This document shows, piece by piece, positions 63,648-64,000 of a stretch of DNA of 64,000 nucleotides. How positions within the stretch are numbered: the first letter of the stretch is position 1; every line of letters begins with the position of its first letter. The stretch comes from Aphanomyces cochlioides (taxonomy: Eukaryota > Oomycota > Saprolegniomycetes > Saprolegniales > Verrucalvaceae), in assembly GCA_019828595.1 (NCBI GenBank), contig JAHQRK010000018.1:868001-932000 (forward strand), read 5' to 3'. A program made the position numbers and the translations under genes. The notes under the pieces were generated by a model. It was given only the letters and a program-made list of their open reading frames with translations. It was not told the origin of the DNA and searched no databases.

Positions 63648-64000
63648 CTAGCGCGCGGCGACGTCGTCTCGGGCCTTCCAGAATGGAGCCAAGTAGACCA
63701 TGGCGCTTAAATCTACCTCCCGCGACACGGTCTGCGGCATGTGCGCCGCCTTGGCGAGCGTCGAGAGCGCCGTGTGGAGCAATGGATGCATGTTTCGAGC
63801 TTGGGATTGCAGCAGAGCCGTCGCGAGGGTGTAAATGCCGTCGTGGCGTGTCTGGCGTTGCGCCAAGACGGCCGTCGCGACGACAACCAAGTTGTGAAGG
63901 AGAGGAAAGACGTCTGGGAAGAACGTCGTGCCGCCGACCCACGCTTGGCGATCGCCAGCTTGATGCCACACTTGTAGCGCGGCGTCGAGTTCCTCGACGA
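63648..64000 (-). CDS. Unrecognised helical protein, 3' end (5' partial)
   Basis: The frame is open from the window edge and ends at the stop at 63648. The last ~117 residues are visible: VEELDAALQVWHQAGDRQAW, then LHNLVVVATAVLAQRQTRHD, LATALLQSQARNMHPLLHTA and YLAPFWKARDDVAAR. The composition suggests an all-helical repeat (HEAT/ARM-like or a scaffold C-terminus), but there is no diagnostic motif. The gene is convergent with the desulfurase-TtcA gene; the stops are 53 bp apart. Confidence 0.55.
   Translation of the reverse strand, partial: VEELDAALQVWHQAGDRQAWVGGTTFFPDVFPLLHNLVVVATAVLAQRQTRHDGIYTLATALLQSQARNMHPLLHTALSTLAKAAHMPQTVSREVDLSAMVYLAPFWKARDDVAAR

Noticed and set aside
1..64000. CRISPR array, bacterial operons or ribosome binding sites
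   Set aside because: No regularly spaced repeats were found. The genes have spliceosomal introns and eukaryotic domain content.
1..64000. tRNA or rRNA genes
   Set aside because: I looked for A/B-box pairs and conserved rRNA stretches and saw none that I could support. A covariance-model search would be needed to exclude a tRNA.

Overview
This window is nuclear DNA of a eukaryote, most likely an oomycete of the Saprolegniales (Aphanomyces/Saprolegnia type). The reasons are very short introns (mostly 35-50 bp, GT..AG, many ending CTAG or TGTAG), tightly packed genes, a flagellar/cilium-linked MEIG1-type gene, a fungal-type fatty acid synthase remnant, TTTAGGG-like repeats, and transposons of the Crypton, Harbinger, pogo and Tc1/IS630 classes. 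The genus is inferred; no marker gene in the window settles it.

Positions 1-31.3 kb are a compact housekeeping region. It holds the end of an LRR gene, two Myb/SANT paralogues, a MEIG1-like gene, two tandem TPR genes, a large C2-DUF1765-PH protein, MCM10, a secretory TPR/GT41 glycosyltransferase fused to a methyltransferase, a RABL3-type GTPase, a mucin-like type I membrane protein, an IQ/WW protein, RRP7, ribosomal protein eL30, a type II membrane protein, a PHD/Tudor protein, ribosomal protein uS2 (SA), a low-molecular-weight tyrosine phosphatase, a coiled-coil protein, an NSUN5-type rRNA methyltransferase and an EI24/CysZ-like membrane protein. Most are split by short introns, which I traced from frame continuity and splice-site dinucleotides. 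Several gene starts lie near palindromic TTATCCGGATAA sites or GGGTGNAGGGGTTA sites.

Positions 31.3-57.1 kb are a gene-poor, AT-rich transposon island. It contains an apparently intact, intron-bearing Crypton-type tyrosine recombinase gene; a second, intronless Crypton split by a 2.3-kb PIF/Harbinger element with a 3-bp target duplication; a degenerate pogo-like element with TA duplication; a decayed element with GAGCATC termini and TAA duplication; a 3-kb Tc1/IS630-like element with a broken transposase and an intact companion reading frame; several MITEs with TTA or TAA duplications; nested long inverted repeats; and pseudogene pieces of an LRR-LNR gene and of a fungal-type fatty acid synthase.

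Positions 57.1-64 kb return to gene-rich sequence: a SANT-domain protein, an acyl-CoA-synthetase-like protein that has lost its key catalytic motifs, and a 985-residue fusion of a cysteine desulfurase with a TtcA-type tRNA thiolase. In that fusion, sulfur mobilisation and tRNA sulfur insertion sit on one chain. The edge carries the 3' part of an unrecognised minus-strand gene.

The strongest candidates for unusual biology are the cysteine desulfurase-TtcA fusion, the secretory GT41-methyltransferase fusion, the ligase-like pseudoenzyme, the Crypton pair of exactly equal predicted length, and the Tc1/IS630 element carrying a second reading frame.
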